From Arthrobacter sp. StoSoilA2 (GTDB taxonomy: Bacteria > Actinomycetota > Actinomycetes > Actinomycetales > Micrococcaceae), in NCBI RefSeq assembly GCF_019977195.1, contig NZ_AP024643.1:2356001-2420000 (forward strand): 64,000 nucleotides of DNA. Reading direction: 5' to 3'. Below, piece by piece: positions 19,601 through 27,008 of the stretch. A program made the position numbers and the translations under genes. The notes under the pieces are model-generated. The model saw nothing but the letters and a program-made list of their open reading frames with translations, searched no databases and was not told where the DNA came from. Positions within the stretch are counted from its first letter, which is position 1; each line of letters opens with the position of its first letter.

Positions 19601-19989
19601 TTTCGAATGCAACCATCACCGCCACACAAGCCTCGGGCAGTTGGCAGGCCGCCATGACGGTTGTCGCCTTCCGCGGGGCAGACATCACGACAGGTGCAGC
19701 ACTGGGTGCGAACGCCTCCTCGGGCGCGCCAACGGCCACCCTCACCACAACGAGGGCCGGTTCCTGGGTCTGGGGCGTCGGCACGGACTGGTCCAACCCG
19801 ATATCCCATACGCCGGGGTCGAATCAGACCCTCGTCGACCAGTTCCTCGCGCCTGCGGGAGACACGTACTGGGTCCAACGACAGAACTCCACCACACCGA
19901 CAACCGGAACGCCCGTGACGATCAATGACACGTCCCCAACAACCGACCAGTGGAACCTCGCGATCATTGAAGTTCTCGCCGCACCCTAG
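16645..19989 (+). CDS. Secreted galactose-oxidase-type radical copper oxidase with duplicated flanking domains
   Basis: 1114 residues from ATG 16645 (GAAGGA six bases upstream; the longer frame from 16537 lacks this). Residues 1-37 are a signal peptide ending AAAA. Residues ~45-250 and ~910-1114 are two copies of one domain (IVSTHQ / IVSAHQ, ELLIAFVMSDGP / ELILAFISSDGP, AGSWVWG, TTDQWNL). Fibronectin-III-like segments lie at ~255-348 and ~810-900. The Kelch and DUF1929 core, ~354-808, keeps the copper-radical site: Cys416 (LFCAGQ), Tyr466 (RWYPTA), Tyr668-His669 (LYHSVAVLLPDGR) and His749 (SVTHAFDENAR). Expected activity: O2-dependent oxidation of an alcohol or aldehyde outside the cell, yielding H2O2; substrate unknown. 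A strong terminator follows. Confidence 0.85.
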   Translation: MQRIFSSRPLALLASLSLAVAGSVLSQLPAAAPAAAAVPLATDRIVSTHQSTPSTRIVSPAFTTGQANELLIAFVMSDGPQSTAESFTSVAGGGLSWRLRQRTNVRRGTAEIWQAAAPTILTNATVTATNSGTYQSSMTVVTFVGADLATDGAVGTGNAATGAPSASLTTTRAGSWVWGAGNDWDKAIARTVGVGQTKVDEYLSSHGDTFWVQRQSTMTTTAPPTVVAINDTAPTTDQWNLSVVEILPASTATGDTTAPLISSVSAGTPGSSGATITWTTDEASSSQVEYGTTTAYGQSTVQNSTLQTTHSQALSGLSASTLYHYRVKSADAAGNLAVSGDATFTTATGSSTDPSVVGSWGPVVAWPEVSIHAALTPTGKVLTWQGDFSQGGQQYLLDPATGSFIQVPSAAADLFCAGQAVLSDGRILVVGGTSTKGGLGIRDVTAFDPATETWQTLAPMNHPRWYPTATTLADGRVLVTSGSNTSLTDLVTVPEVYSPTTNSWTDLTGANRSIPYYPFMYQLPDGRILQSGASEQATSSLALNVSTQQWTTVDSRVLDGASIANYAPGKFIKAGSASDSGFTGQSTNTAYTLDMNAPNPLWQGTAPMAFPRSFVNLTNLPDGTVLATGGGTDKSGQDVTKAVMQAEVWQPATGTWSTMAPMSVPRLYHSVAVLLPDGRVFVSGSGGDDGVADQKSYQIYSPPYLFKGPRPSISSVPGSVQYGSAAFIGTPDATRIQSVSLIKTGSVTHAFDENARALNLNFSQASGGLNVQMPVDGNYAPPGYYMLSIVDGNGVPSTAGMLRLPAPGQDTTAPTAPTGLTASASAGQIALTWTASTDNVGVTSYRVSRDGTVIGTSASTNYADSSVVAGTTYTYTVTALDAAGNISPPSNAATTQAVAAPTGITIDKIVSAHQGTSTTTISTTGVTTTGSNELILAFISSDGPNSANSARIAAVSGAGLSWTLRQRTNTQPGTAEIWQAVAPGPLSNATITATQASGSWQAAMTVVAFRGADITTGAALGANASSGAPTATLTTTRAGSWVWGVGTDWSNPISHTPGSNQTLVDQFLAPAGDTYWVQRQNSTTPTTGTPVTINDTSPTTDQWNLAIIEVLAAP

Positions 19990-20127
19990 CCTGGGCTAGA
20001 TCCGAGTTCCAGCGGTCTCGTTGTGGCCGCGGGGTTTGTTGGCACTTCACGATGCCAGGTTGCCGCATGATCCGGTGCAGACTTCGGTCACTTTGGTCAA
20101 GGGTGGGGGCCACGACACCCCTTCCAA

Positions 20128-20171
20128 CAATGACAAGGCCTGGACTCTCTTTCGAGTCCAGCCTCGGGCAC
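20128..20171. repeat. Dispersed repeat, right half (copy of 7764-7808)
   Basis: This block shares ACAAGGCC and a 21-nt string ending CCTCGGGCAC (19 of 21 identical) with 7764-7808. Here the centre forms a 6-bp hairpin (TGGACT / AGTCCA) directly before the strong terminator. Confidence 0.45.
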
Positions 20172-20201
20172 AGCAAACCCCCTCGTCAGAGGGGGTTTGC
20201 T
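20172..20201 (+). terminator. Strong intrinsic terminator after the copper oxidase gene
   Basis: A perfect 12-bp stem (20172-20183 with 20190-20201), loop CGTCAG, followed by TT. It starts about 180 bases after the oxidase stop. Confidence 0.75.
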
Positions 20202-20500
20202 TTAGGTGTGTAGATTCTCTCTTGGTTCGTCGGGTTAGACGCGTCCCGGTAGTCGACACCGCACCTGAACAAATACGAGGGGCGCTCCCCGATGCAGATC
20301 ACAAGTACCTGCGGGCTTCCAGGGGGACTGGCAGCTCACGCGATCTTCAGCTGAAGCTGTCGACGTTGAGCAGTTTGCTTACAAGGCCCTCACGTCGCCA
20401 CTAGCTTGTGACGGAAAAGATGGGAATACCTCCGCCGCGAAACAATGAGGAAATGAGTCTCTGAGTAGAGTCAACGCGTCCCTAGACTGGCCTCGCGGGG
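20202..20500. other. Intergenic stretch, no gene seen
   Basis: Only short frames without motifs. It separates the oxidase terminator from the HTH pseudogene. Confidence 0.5.
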
Positions 20501-20900
20501 AGTGAAGATGCGCGAGCAGAGCTCAAACGTGCCGTTCTGACGGCGCCGCTCTGGATGCAGTCAACCAAAAGTTCCAGCCGTCAGGTTGCCGACGCCGTCG
20601 GCCTGAGCCAGTCGTTCGTGGCGCGAACTGGAAGGAGTTTGTTGCGCCCGACCAGGAAATCGAGTCGATGAGGGCAGTGCTTGCGGAGCGGCAAATGGTT
20701 TTGGTCGGATTCGCCGTTGGACCGACGGGGTCATGCTTCGTCTTGAATCCCTCTCGCGCGCCGCGTATACGCTATCCGGCGAGTCTGTCCACGAGCAGCA
20801 AGAGACGGCTGCGGACGGTGCTGGCCGCGGACCTGCTTCGAAGCTGGATATGGATTTCCAAATCGCACTGTTTGAGGCATCGCTGAAAGACAAGTCCTAA
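20501..20900 (+). pseudogene. HTH regulator-like pseudogene broken over three frames
   Basis: Three consecutive pieces in three frames read as one protein. Frame A (~20520-20625) has a helix-turn-helix, SSRQVADAVGLSQSFVAR. Frame B (~20629-20735) continues WKEFVAPDQEIESM, then AVLAERQMVLVGFAVGPTGS. Frame C (~20732-20900) carries VMLRLESLSRAAYTLSGE, then DMDFQIALFEASLKDKS and a stop at 20898-20900. At least two frameshifts separate them. No start codon or ribosome-binding site is clear. The parent may have been a ~130-residue helix-turn-helix regulator or transposase-like protein; I cannot name the family. Confidence 0.55.
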
Positions 20901-20999
20901 TCTGACGAGGTTTCCGCCACCCCCTTCAACTCGGCCTGAAGCGCTGTGTCAGCGCTGCCCGCCTCATTCTCGAGTCCGGCAGGCACGCGCCCAGGACGC

Positions 21000-21977
21000 C
21001 TAAAGGGCGACGGTCCGGAACCCGCAGTTGCCGCTGGAGGATTCGGGAGTGTTCGACGTACGTGCCGCAACGCGGTACCGGTTGCAATAGGAATCGTGAC
21101 AGAGGTAGGAGCCACCACGCATGACGCGTCCCGCCCCGATTGAGGGGCCTTGGGGGTTATCGGTTGGTGAGTTGCGGTAGTACTTGGGCAGGAACCAGTC
21201 CGAGCACCATTCCCAGACATTTCCCGCTACTTCGTAGAGGCCGTATGCGTTGGGTGGGAAAGACTTTATCGGCGCCGTTCCCAGGTAGCCGTCGTCGGTG
21301 GTGTTCCTTTGGGGGAACGTACCTTGCCAGATGTTGCAGCGGTGTTCGCCGTTGGGTGTCAGTTCGTTGCCCCACGCGTAGCGCATGCCTTCCAGGCCGC
21401 CCCGGGCAGCGTACTCCCACTCCGCCTCGGTTGGCAGTCGCCGTCCAGCCCAGTCGCAGTAGGCAAGGGCATCGGTGTGCGATACGTGGACGACGGGATG
21501 GTCCGGAATGTCCTCCCACTGCGAGTCCGGGCCAGTGGGATGGGCCCACTCGGCGCCGCGGATGTTCAGCCACCAGGGTGCTCCCGCAGCGACGCCGAGG
21601 ACGTCGTCTGCCTTGGCGGTGGAGATCAAGTGGAAGACAGCGGATGAGCCAAAGACCTCCGCTTCGGTACGATAGCCGGTCTCCTCCACGAAGGCGGCAA
21701 ACATCTTGTTGGTGACCGTGGTTGCGTCAATGGTGAATGAGTCGACGCGCACTTGGTGGGCAGGTGATTCCCCGTCACGGGGATATCCTTCCCCGAAAGC
21801 ATCCCCCATGGTGTACGTTCCTCCGGCAATGGAGATGTCCTCGTGGGTCGGTTTCAAGAACCCTGTCGATGGCGAATCTGTCTGAGCTTGCTGCCGCGTT
21901 CCACCCGGCTTCCGTGTCGGCGCACAGCAGCTTTTGCCATGGGCCGTGTTGGAAACACTCAAGGACAGAGGTGTCAC
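21000..21977 (-). CDS. Formylglycine-generating enzyme (sulfatase activator)
   Basis: 325 residues of the FGE-sulfatase domain family: IAGGTYTMGDAFGEGYPRDG, PVVHVSHTDALAYCDWAG, RRLPTEAEWEYAARGG, YEVAGNVWEWCSDWF and the C-terminal RGGSYLCHDSYCNRYRVAA. Cys293 and Cys298 match the catalytic pair of true FGEs, which oxidise the sulfatase active-site Cys to formylglycine using O2 and copper. It starts at GTG 21977, overlapping the padR stop by four bases (GTGA), and lies in one operon with padR and a sulfatase. Its likely clients are the three sulfatases of this locus, all of which keep a C-x-(P/A)-x-R type motif. Confidence 0.95.
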   Translation of the reverse strand: MTPLSLSVSNTAHGKSCCAPTRKPGGTRQQAQTDSPSTGFLKPTHEDISIAGGTYTMGDAFGEGYPRDGESPAHQVRVDSFTIDATTVTNKMFAAFVEETGYRTEAEVFGSSAVFHLISTAKADDVLGVAAGAPWWLNIRGAEWAHPTGPDSQWEDIPDHPVVHVSHTDALAYCDWAGRRLPTEAEWEYAARGGLEGMRYAWGNELTPNGEHRCNIWQGTFPQRNTTDDGYLGTAPIKSFPPNAYGLYEVAGNVWEWCSDWFLPKYYRNSPTDNPQGPSIGAGRVMRGGSYLCHDSYCNRYRVAARTSNTPESSSGNCGFRTVAL

Positions 21978-22636
21978 TTTTCTCTCCTCAGGTCCCGTTG
22001 CCGTATCAGGGCTTCCAGGCGGACTTCTGTTGCTTCAAGCCACGCCATTAGACTGTTGACCATGTAGAGGCCCCTCTCACTTTGCAGTCTGACAAGTTCC
22101 TCGCGCCAGTACCGCTCGTCTTCGTCCTCCTCGGGGGCGAAGTCTTCTTCTGCGAGGGCGCTGGCAAAGAGGTGATTTTGACGGTGCTCGCGGCGGAAAC
22201 GCAACTCGGTGCGGACAAGCTCCAGAGCTTTTTCCGGGCTCTGGGTTCCCGCGAACCTAAGCCGTACCTGGAAATCGGGGTCCAGGGGCCGGATGGGCGG
22301 CTCATAGGGTGAGTCAATCCATTCCTGCAGCTTCCGGCGGCCTTCGTCGGTGATCTCGTATAGCTTGGCGTCCGGTCCGGATTCGCGGGGATCCGGCACC
22401 GGGATAGCCCATTCGCGATCCACGAGTTTGCCGAGTTGGCGGTAGATCTGGGAGGTTTGGGCACTGTAGCCAACGTACGGACCGTGGCGGTCAAGCCATT
22501 TGCGCACGTCGTATCCGGTACGCGCGCTGGTGCTTAGCAGGCTCAGCAGGATCACCTCGAGCCTGCCCAGTGACGCACCGGTTTCGGCACGGGACCGCTT
22601 AAGTGTCGGTACTTTTTCGACAGGTACAGTCACCAC
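21974..22636 (-). CDS. PadR-family transcriptional regulator
   Basis: 220 residues: an N-terminal winged helix (LGRLEVILLSLLSTSARTGY, QTSQIYRQLGKLVDREW, YEITDEGRRKLQEW) and a helical C-terminal dimerisation part with ALELVRTELRFRREHRQNHL. This is the PadR/Vir type. It starts at GTG 22636 behind GGAGGAG, which lies in the last codons of the sulfatase gene, and overlaps the FGE gene by four bases. It probably controls the divergent sulfatase and ABC-transporter promoters at 24208-24474; the ligand is unknown but presumably derives from the imported sulfated sugar. Confidence 0.88.
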   Translation of the reverse strand: MVTVPVEKVPTLKRSRAETGASLGRLEVILLSLLSTSARTGYDVRKWLDRHGPYVGYSAQTSQIYRQLGKLVDREWAIPVPDPRESGPDAKLYEITDEGRRKLQEWIDSPYEPPIRPLDPDFQVRLRFAGTQSPEKALELVRTELRFRREHRQNHLFASALAEEDFAPEEDEDERYWREELVRLQSERGLYMVNSLMAWLEATEVRLEALIRQRDLRREK

Positions 22637-22641
22637 TTGTC

Positions 22642-24207
22642 TTACTCCTCCGCCATGACCGTTGCAGCAAACCGCTTCCGCATTGCTTCTCGATCTTCCT
22701 CGCTGATCGGCACCTGCGCGTGCCAGGAGACGTGTGTCGCCGAGTTGCCCGGGTTCAAACGTTCCTCGAGATGCTTCGCGAGGTGGCTCCGCCCGGTGTT
22801 ACGCAGATGCCGCATATAGTCTTTGGGCTGATTGTAGAGGGTAGGACCCACCTGAAGGGCTCCCTGCATGGGGTCCGGAAGCGCTCCTGGGGTTCCCGCA
22901 TAGAAACCGAGCCACTCCATAAGGTTGGACCGCATCTGCGTGGCGAGGGCCGGGTGTGCGTCGATCAGGTTGTTGGTGAGGTAGGGATCTTCGGTGACGT
23001 TGAACAGTGACTCGAGTTCGGCGCGAAAGCAGCCTGGGTGGTACGTGCGGATGTACAGGTGGTCGCGGGTTCGGACGGCCCGCTGGTATGTGTGCGCACC
23101 GTGTCCCCAGACGAGATAGGGGCGCGATTGGATGGCTTCTCCGCGTACGGCTGGAGCGTAGGACACGCCCTGCCACTTTTCGGGCTGTTGCAGCCCCAGC
23201 AGGTCAAGGATGGTCGGGGCGTAATCAATGTTGTAGAGCAGTGCGTCATTGTGGGTCGCCGCTACGGCGGGCTGGTCAGTGACGCCTGGCCAGTGAATGA
23301 TCATGGGGAGGCGATGCACGGGTTCGGACGCCAGGCCATGTTCGGCGTAGAGGCCGAGTTCGCCGAAGGATTCGCCATGGTCTGAGGAGACGATAATCGC
23401 GACGTCCTCGGCCAGTCCCATCTCCTCGATGGACCGGCGAAGCCGGCCGAACTCGGAATCCCAGAAGTGGATTGCCCCGTCGTAGCCGTTGATGAGGTGT
23501 TCGAAGTCGGCCCGGGTACGGATCTCGTCCGGCATGTTGTGGGGCACACGTGACTTACGGGGTCCCCCGGAATAGTGGAGGTCAAGGGCACTGCGTGCGC
23601 CATAAACCTCGGCGTGCCCATCAATGGCTTTCTGGTCTGGCCAAGCGGGCGCGGGGCCGGACTCTGCGGCTTTCCGTGTCCACGATTCGTCCTGCAGGTA
23701 GTCGGTGTGCGGATCCCAGTAGGTGACATGGAGGTACCAGTTATCTAGGTCGCGGTGCTTGCCGATCCACTCCAGGGCAGCATCGGTGATCATGTCTGCC
23801 GGTTCGTCGCCCATATCGGGGGTGACTTGAATATTTTCCCGGAAGTTGCCCATGAAGTAGTAGGCCCGGTGCCGTTCGGCGAACGATGAGACTGCGGCGC
23901 AGGTGTAACCGGCCATGTTCAGCGCCTGGCCGAGAAGTGGCCGGTGAGGGTGAGGGGCGTGGCCGGCGTCGAGGCGGAACCGGGCGTCGTCGCCGAAGTG
24001 TCCGATGACCCCGTTTGTGATCCCATGCTGACCGCTGGTTAACGCTGTCCTGGAGGGCAGGCACGGCGAGTCGGAGCAGTAGTACCGGTCGAAGATCACG
24101 CTGCTTTTGGCCATCTCGTCCAAGTTGGGCGTGATGTTTCTGGCGTAGCCGTAGGCGCCGGTGTGGTCGGGGCGGAGCGAGTCCACGTCCACGTAGATGA
24201 TCTTCAT
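22642..24207 (-). CDS. Type I sulfatase
   Basis: 521 residues. Metal-site opening VDVDSLRPDH; modification motif CLPSRTALTSG with the nucleophile Cys49 in the C-x-P-S-R form; SSDHGESFGELGLYAEHG near the second metal site. No signal peptide, so cytoplasmic, which fits FGE-dependent activation in the cytosol. It hydrolyses sulfate esters; the sugar or steroid substrate cannot be told. First gene of a sulfatase-padR-FGE operon (gap of 5 bases to padR). It is one of three sulfatases in this locus and differs clearly from the other two in sequence. Confidence 0.93.
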   Translation of the reverse strand: MKIIYVDVDSLRPDHTGAYGYARNITPNLDEMAKSSVIFDRYYCSDSPCLPSRTALTSGQHGITNGVIGHFGDDARFRLDAGHAPHPHRPLLGQALNMAGYTCAAVSSFAERHRAYYFMGNFRENIQVTPDMGDEPADMITDAALEWIGKHRDLDNWYLHVTYWDPHTDYLQDESWTRKAAESGPAPAWPDQKAIDGHAEVYGARSALDLHYSGGPRKSRVPHNMPDEIRTRADFEHLINGYDGAIHFWDSEFGRLRRSIEEMGLAEDVAIIVSSDHGESFGELGLYAEHGLASEPVHRLPMIIHWPGVTDQPAVAATHNDALLYNIDYAPTILDLLGLQQPEKWQGVSYAPAVRGEAIQSRPYLVWGHGAHTYQRAVRTRDHLYIRTYHPGCFRAELESLFNVTEDPYLTNNLIDAHPALATQMRSNLMEWLGFYAGTPGALPDPMQGALQVGPTLYNQPKDYMRHLRNTGRSHLAKHLEERLNPGNSATHVSWHAQVPISEEDREAMRKRFAATVMAEE

Positions 24208-24474
24208 CGATCCATTCCTGTCTGCTGGTTGCCGCTAAAGCCGGGAGGTCGCTGTGTGGGTGGGGACATCCCGCTGATGTCATCCTTTATAGCACTAGTG
24301 GAAATGCTTGAACAGATATTTCACGGTAAACAAGGGACAGCACTATTTCACAAGTTGACTAGCAAAGGTCTTGTGCTGTGGCTCACAGTGTGTCATTCTC
24401 GAATTACTGCTCAATGCTGAGCGGCAGGTACTGCGGCGAAAACGGCTGGGTACCTCCACAGCTGAAAGGACGTA
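24208..24474. promoter_or_regulatory. Divergent promoter region of the sulfated-glycan locus
   Basis: 267 bases between the minus-strand sulfatase and the plus-strand binding protein. On the minus strand TATAAA (24286-24291 on the plus strand reads TTTATA) could be a -10 box, with TGTTCA 17 bases upstream. CACTAGTG is a short palindrome overlapping its edge, and related AGCACTA strings occur at both ends of the region. These are candidate PadR sites, not proven. Confidence 0.4.
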
Positions 24475-26004
24475 ATGATGCGTTTTAAGAAGGCCGCCGT
24501 TGCAGCCGCGATCGCCGCCGGTCTCGCGCTGGCTGGATGCGGCGGCGGTGGGACCGGTGGTGCGGCGAAATCTTCGCCCAGCCTTGTTCTTGGCAACATC
24601 ACCCCTCCGGCAACGTTTGAGGCGCGGAACATCAACTGGGGCAACCAGTCAGTGTATTTCCAGGCGGTGTACGACAGCCTCCTCAAGCCTTCACCGAACG
24701 GCAAGGACGTCGAAGCGAACCTGGCCACGGAGTGGAAGTACAACGAAGACAAGACCGTCCTCACGATGAAACTGCGTGATGGCGTCACCTTCACCGACGG
24801 CACTGCTTTCACCGCGGACGTAGCAGCACAAAACCTTCTTCGCTTCCGCGATGGAACTTCCCCCCAGAAGAGCAAGGTCGTGGACTTGGCAGATGCCACC
24901 GCCAAAGACAAAAACACCCTGGAAATCAAGCTCAAGCAGGCAAACCCGGCGTTCCTGATCTACCTGGCCCAGGCGGCCGGCATGCAGGAAAGTCCTGCCG
25001 CTTTCGACAAGCCCGATGTGCAGACCAACCCGGTCGGCTCCGGACCGTACATCCTTAACTCCGGCTCGAGTGTCGTCGGGACGTCGTATAAATTCGACAA
25101 GAACCCCAAGTACTGGAATCCGGATGCGGTCAAGTACGACACCCTGACGATCAACGTCTACAACGACGCCACCTCACTGCTGAACGCGTTGCGGGGCAAG
25201 CAGTTGGACGCGTCCGCCATTAACGACGTCAGCATCATCCCCCAGGTCAAGGCCGCCGGTTTCAGCGATAACGGCAGCGACTTGAATTTCGCCGGCCTGA
25301 TGCTGTTTGACCGCGCAGGACAAAGCAACCCAGCGCTGGGCAAAGTCGAAGTACGGCAGGCCATCAACTATGCCGTCGACCGTGACGCCTTCCTCAAAGT
25401 TGTCGGCCTCGGCTTCGGAAAGGTGACCGGGCAGGTCTTCCGTGAAGACTCCCCGGCCTTCGACGGCCAGCTGAACGACACGTACAAGTTCGATCCCGCC
25501 AAGGCCAAGGAACTGCTCGCCAAGGCGGGCTACCCCAAGGGCTTTGACCTGACGATCCCCACTTCCCCGGGATTCCCGAAGCAGATGTGGCCGCTGCTGC
25601 AGCAGCAGCTCGGCGATGTAGGTATCAAGGTCTCCTACACTGACGTCGGACAGAACATCATTGCTGACCTTCAGGCCAAGAAATACGGGGTGTCCTTCTT
25701 CACCCTCCAGCGCGATGCGAATGAATGGCAGCTCATCAGCTTCCTTCTGGCCCCTACAGCAACCTGGAACACCTTCAAGTACCAGGATCCCACCGTTGAT
25801 GCACTGATCTCCAAGATCCGTACCGCCGAGGGCGGGGACCGTGACGCGGCCCTGAAGGAACTCAATAAGTACGTAGTTGACCAAGCCTGGTTTGCCCCCT
25901 GGTACACGCCAACGAACTTCTTCGTCACCAATGCCAAGACGAACGTTGAACTGAACCAGGGCAACGCCTGGCCCAACCTCTGGAACATCACCCCCAAGGC
26001 ATAG
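24475..26004 (+). CDS. ABC transporter substrate-binding lipoprotein (family 5)
   Basis: 509 residues. A lipoprotein signal ends in the lipobox LALAGC. The body is the peptide/nickel-type family 5 binding fold: DGVTFTDGTAFTADVAAQN near 103-121, VRQAINYAVDRDAFL near 300, and PAKAKELLAKAGYPKGFDL near 343. Family members bind peptides, nickel or oligosaccharides. Here neighbours are sulfatases and a GH3 enzyme, so a sulfated or other oligosaccharide is the likelier cargo (inference). GAAAGGA lies 4 bases before this ATG; the next ATG at 24478 is as likely a start. A GC-rich hairpin follows before the permease gene. Confidence 0.9.
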   Translation: MMRFKKAAVAAAIAAGLALAGCGGGGTGGAAKSSPSLVLGNITPPATFEARNINWGNQSVYFQAVYDSLLKPSPNGKDVEANLATEWKYNEDKTVLTMKLRDGVTFTDGTAFTADVAAQNLLRFRDGTSPQKSKVVDLADATAKDKNTLEIKLKQANPAFLIYLAQAAGMQESPAAFDKPDVQTNPVGSGPYILNSGSSVVGTSYKFDKNPKYWNPDAVKYDTLTINVYNDATSLLNALRGKQLDASAINDVSIIPQVKAAGFSDNGSDLNFAGLMLFDRAGQSNPALGKVEVRQAINYAVDRDAFLKVVGLGFGKVTGQVFREDSPAFDGQLNDTYKFDPAKAKELLAKAGYPKGFDLTIPTSPGFPKQMWPLLQQQLGDVGIKVSYTDVGQNIIADLQAKKYGVSFFTLQRDANEWQLISFLLAPTATWNTFKYQDPTVDALISKIRTAEGGDRDAALKELNKYVVDQAWFAPWYTPTNFFVTNAKTNVELNQGNAWPNLWNITPKA

Positions 26005-26010
26005 GACCAC

Positions 26011-26040
26011 TGCCGGGGGCCGCTCCCACGGCCCCCGGCA
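26011..26040 (+). terminator. Intra-operon stem-loop between binding-protein and permease genes
   Basis: A perfect 12-bp GC stem (26011-26022 with 26029-26040) and 6-nt loop directly after the binding-protein stop at 26004. Such elements commonly attenuate or protect the upstream message so that binding protein is made in excess over permease. Confidence 0.6.
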
Positions 26041-26066
26041 GCCCTACCCACTGAAAGATCATCATC

Positions 26067-27008
26067 ATGATTTCATTCATCGTGAAAAGGCTGCTCACGG
26101 GCATCGTCATGCTCGCTGCTATCACCACAGTCGGATTCACGCTCCTGTACCTGGGTGGCGGGGACATCGCCAGGAAGATTCTCGGCGAGTCCGCGGACGC
26201 CCAAACGGTCGCCCAAAAGGCCCGGGAACTCGGCCTGGACCGTCCCGTCCTGATGCAATACGGCGACTGGGTAGTCCACGCACTTACCGGAGACTTCGGC
26301 TATTCATGGTTCAGCGGCCAGACCGTTTCCGCCGCGATCATCTCCCGTCTGTCCGTCACCTTGTCCCTTGTCATCGGCACCGTCGTTGTGGTCGCCATCG
26401 TCTCGGTGGTTCTTGGCGTACTCGCGGCAACGAAACGGGGCTGGGTCGACAAACTTGCCCAGTTGCTCGCCGTCCTCGGCCACGCAATCCCCGGGTTCCT
26501 TTTCGCCGTCGGCCTGGTTCTGTTCTTTGCACTTGCCCTGGGCTGGTTCGACCCGACTGGGTACGTCCCCTTCACAGAATCACCGACGGGATGGCTCAAG
26601 ACCGTGACCCTGCCCGTAATCGCCCTGGCGCTGGGTGGTATCGCCAACGTCACCCAGCAGATCCGGGGGGCCGTCATCGATGCCCTCCGCAACGACTACG
26701 TCCGAACCTTGCGCAGCCGTGGAATCCCCGAGCGCACCGTCATCCTCAAGCACGTTCTGCGTAATGCTGCAGGCCCTGCCCTTGCAGTCCTCGCCGTCAT
26801 CTTCGTTGGACTCCTCGGTGGAGCAGTCATCGTGGAGCAAGTATTCGCGATCCCCGGACTGGGACAAGTAGCCGTACAGGCCACAACCCAGGGCGACATT
26901 CCCCTCGTCATGGGTTTGCTTGTCGCCACCGGTGTCATCGTTATCGTTTTCAACCTCCTGGTCGACCTGGCCCAGGGCTGGCTCAACCCGAAAGTGCGTC
27001 TGTCATGA
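26067..27008 (+). CDS. ABC transporter permease, DppB-like
   Basis: 313 residues with six predicted membrane segments (the first MLAAITTVGFTLLYLGG; a last one near VMGLLVATGVIVIVFNLLV). The cytoplasmic coupling (EAA) loop is RNDYVRTLRSRGIPERTVIL. It belongs to the DppB/OppB permease family. It ends in a four-base ATGA overlap with the next gene. It forms the membrane channel with the permease half of the 27005-28843 product. Confidence 0.92.
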   Translation: MISFIVKRLLTGIVMLAAITTVGFTLLYLGGGDIARKILGESADAQTVAQKARELGLDRPVLMQYGDWVVHALTGDFGYSWFSGQTVSAAIISRLSVTLSLVIGTVVVVAIVSVVLGVLAATKRGWVDKLAQLLAVLGHAIPGFLFAVGLVLFFALALGWFDPTGYVPFTESPTGWLKTVTLPVIALALGGIANVTQQIRGAVIDALRNDYVRTLRSRGIPERTVILKHVLRNAAGPALAVLAVIFVGLLGGAVIVEQVFAIPGLGQVAVQATTQGDIPLVMGLLVATGVIVIVFNLLVDLAQGWLNPKVRLS

